Of a stretch of DNA of 64,000 nt, positions 62,065 through 64,000 are shown in pieces. The notes under the pieces were generated by a model. It saw only the letters and a program-made list of their open reading frames with translations. It ran no database searches and was not told the origin of the DNA. Position 1 is the stretch's first letter; each line of letters opens with the position of its first letter. The stretch is from positions 2,835,001-2,899,000 of the forward strand of contig JARFIW010000999.1 in assembly GCA_036346225.1 (NCBI GenBank), read 5' to 3'. The DNA is from Platerodrilus igneus (lineage: Eukaryota; Arthropoda; Insecta; Coleoptera; Lycidae). Position numbers and translations under genes: made by a program.

Positions 62065-62742
62065 AATATGCTAAGAAGCTGCTTTCTATATATTGTCAGT
62101 GTAAATGGGTACTTTCTAAATATTTTATTTTGTGCAATTTTTCGTGACGGCATATTAAAACATGACCTTTGTATGTCGTACTGTAGCATGCTGAACCTTG
62201 ACGTTTAAGTTTATTTGAACCTATTGCGTATTTGACATCAACCACCATCCGATAACAATAATACACTACTTTTGTTGTGTTTTACTTGAAAAAATACATG
62301 TTGGTAATCAAAGATTTTGGTCTAAAATTCCTTAAATGATGTGGTGATAGTGTTAAATTGTTTAGAAAATCCTGTTATCGTGGAGTTTGAAGATTGTGAT
62401 CATTTACATAATTAATGTCAAAAAGAATGTTAAATTAGTTTCTTGGCAGTATTTAAGGCCACAAAAACAGTTGTTTATAACTTTGCGTAAATGTTATTTA
62501 TTCGGGCACAAATTGCAAGCAACTCGTGTATATTTGAATTTATTAATTTAGCAAATTGAATATTTTAGGAATTTTCAGCTCCATGGCTTAAGATTTGGTT
62601 ACAAGGCAATTTTGTAGAATAAAATATAAATAAAGCGTTATCTAACAAATGCATTGAGTTTCCTTTCCTCCATTTCAGCCATGCTTGAATCTTCTTGGAC
62701 CCTTGTAATTAGGACAGAATAAACAAATATTTTCTGTAATAT
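62065..62742. other. Intergenic region / NitFhit 3' side
   Basis: AT-rich sequence with no gene. It includes the likely 3' UTR of NitFhit next to 62,742. An AATAAA overlaps the stop region on the - strand, but a proper poly(A) site is not certain. Confidence 0.45.
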
Positions 62743-62910
62743 TTATTTAGAAAAATAATTTCTCAATAAATTTGCCTCTGTAGACATTTCTTCTAGAGTT
62801 CTATTTGGCCACGGACAATCCTCTTGATCATGTTTAGCTAACTCTGAATAAATATCATCATTTCGATTAAAATCGCCAGGTTTCCGTGGTAAAATGTGAC
62901 AATGCACATG
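62743..62910 (-). CDS. NitFhit: NitFhit last exon (HIT motif and C-terminus)
   Basis: Begins with [18 protein letters not shown], the histidine triad catalytic motif (His-x-His-x-His-x-x) of Fhit, and ends [17 protein letters not shown] with TAA at 62,743-62,745. The middle His of the triad is the nucleophile that hydrolyses diadenosine triphosphate. The acceptor reads 'ctttttttgtag' on the - strand, and the intron before it is 52 bp. Confidence 0.93.
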   Translation of the reverse strand, partial: HVHCHILPRKPGDFNRNDDIYSELAKHDQEDCPWPNRTLEEMSTEANLLRNYFSK

Positions 62911-64000
62911 CTACAAAAAAAGTTTTTAACTTTAGATTTACAAACCAAGATCAAATATATACCGCCATTGTTTGTCCCGCATCAATACCATCTTGAACAC
63001 ACACAGTTGAAGAATTAGTTGCATGCGCTTGTTCAAGAATCCCTTGTACTTTTACTACTGTTTGAAAGAAATCTGCAACTTCTTCCAGATCCAAATCTTT
63101 TAGACGTTTTGCTTTACGTATTGAAGCTATTAAAACATCTAGTAAGAGTTAAGGATGTATCCATTACAAGACAACTCAAACCTTCCCTAGATACGTTTAT
63201 TAGATAATTTATATATTATGGTGTTTTGCCAAAAGCTTGAGTATTTGAAGGTACAATATTAAATAACAAGCTTAAGACATGCACACTACTAAAGTGATAA
63301 TACGTGAAAAATTCATAGAAGTTGGAAGCTAAATTATACTGAAACAGGTTAAACATGATAAATATTAGTAACAATAAAGTCATCATACTCGAAATGAGAT
63401 TGGCACCTAACAATTGTTGTATCAAATGCTCGTGCGTGATGGGCACTGCAGCATGTCTAAAAATTATAGCAATAAGTCTTCAATGTTTAAACTCTTCCAT
63501 TTTAGTTTTTAATAGAGTAGACTTTATTCTTATAAATTGGATGTGTAAGTTTGGATAATGTGAACTTTATTATATTCAAAAATACTAGCCCAAATCGAGA
63601 AGATATTTGGTAATCATTACACTTGAAAGTTCTGGAGTAGTAGTGGAACAGGTCATAACAGATATTTTTCAATATACGCTAGTAAGCTGGGAAGATTTGT
63701 TCAATTTTACATTTTTATCACATTTTGAGTTTATGTTATTTCGCTGGGACACTGCATTAAAAGGATACGTCCAGGTACAACACAACGAATATTGGTAAAA
63801 GCATAAGAATATTGTGATGTATAAAACACAGTTTCTTTTGGAATTTCTTTATCCGCAAACATATATTGTGTAACTTCTTTTCTAGGACTTGGCTTACTAT
63901 TTAATGGTATTAACCTATAAATATCATCACGCCGATGTTCAAACACAGGCATTTCTTCTCGTACTTTGAATATTCTATCTGAATTAATTGTGGCAACAGC
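62743..64000 (-). CDS. NitFhit: NitFhit (nitrilase-Fhit fusion), C-terminal three exons, partial
   Basis: Exons visible on the - strand are beyond 64,000 to 63,769, then 63,138-62,963, then 62,910-62,743. The first ends the nitrilase-like Nit domain ([16 protein letters not shown] equivalent) and begins Fhit ([20 protein letters not shown]). The others carry the nucleotide-binding core and the histidine triad. In invertebrates the carbon-nitrogen hydrolase Nit1 and the Ap3A hydrolase Fhit are one polypeptide; Fhit is a tumour suppressor in mammals. The joined frame is open with consistent phases and intact catalytic residues, so it looks functional. The gene starts outside the window and converges on fritz. 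Confidence 0.93.
62963..63138 (-). CDS. NitFhit: NitFhit penultimate exon
   Basis: Starts after 'ttactag' by completing a His codon ([14 protein letters not shown]). It continues with [20 protein letters not shown] and [16 protein letters not shown], the Fhit segment with the conserved QDG...AGQT. Donor GTATAT. Confidence 0.93.
63139..63768 (-). other. NitFhit: NitFhit intron, about 630 bp
   Basis: Intron between the exon ending CVVPG and the penultimate exon (GTATCC...CTAG on the - strand). No coding sequence or recognised repeat inside. Confidence 0.8.
63769..64000 (-). CDS. NitFhit: NitFhit exon spanning the Nit-Fhit boundary (partial)
   Basis: Runs off the window. It reads [20 protein letters not shown], the end of the nitrilase domain, then a short linker ([15 protein letters not shown]) and the first Fhit strands ([17 protein letters not shown]). 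Ends in phase 1 at donor GTATCC. The linker within one exon directly shows the fusion. Confidence 0.92.

Overview
The window is nuclear DNA of an AT-rich, transposon-dense insect. The evidence is two split host genes with GT-AG introns, a Nit-Fhit fusion gene (an invertebrate arrangement), and piggyBac, hAT, mariner, Gypsy, jockey/CR1-like and RTE-like elements. I cannot name the species. No tRNA or rRNA gene, CRISPR array or prokaryotic operon is visible.

Host genes. The main gene is a fritz (frtz; vertebrate WDPCP) orthologue on the + strand, seven exons from 21,297 to 57,893. Its three large introns (about 8.8, 9.5 and 15.7 kb) are filled with mobile elements. Tail-to-tail with it, on the - strand, are the last three exons of a NitFhit gene (62,743 to beyond 64,000). 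The 4.8 kb between the two genes holds relics of a LINE, a MITE-like repeat, an RTE-type repeat and a SINE.

1-19,850. A piggyBac transposase gene is cut into three pieces (207-1,132; 5,401-5,723; 19,252-19,847) by two insertions. The first (1,133-5,400) carries an RTE-like LINE on the - strand plus repeats. The second (5,730-19,245) is the most unusual object here: a 13.5 kb, nearly palindromic element with two inverted arms of about 6.1 kb around a 1.33 kb unique centre. Its ends read AGTAGACC...GGTCTACT and are flanked by a perfect 6-bp target duplication, ATCGTC, whose removal restores the piggyBac reading frame. The termini, the 6-bp duplication, and a zinc-finger ORF followed by a region resembling the N-terminus of insect Polinton/Maverick-type protein-primed DNA polymerases point to a Polinton-related deletion derivative. 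The centre and inner arms encode a three-ORF cassette whose function I do not recognise.

19,850-57,100. After a possible solo LTR, the frtz introns hold tRNA-like SINE copies, pieces of at least two Gypsy elements, mariner fragments, and in intron 6 a three-level nest: a jockey/CR1-like LINE interrupted by a hAT element with a perfect 8-bp duplication, itself carrying a LINE fragment.

Data quality. Several coding breaks in frtz exons and many differences between the palindrome arms are one-base changes in homopolymers, as expected of residual long-read indel errors. 'Broken' frames should therefore be read with caution.
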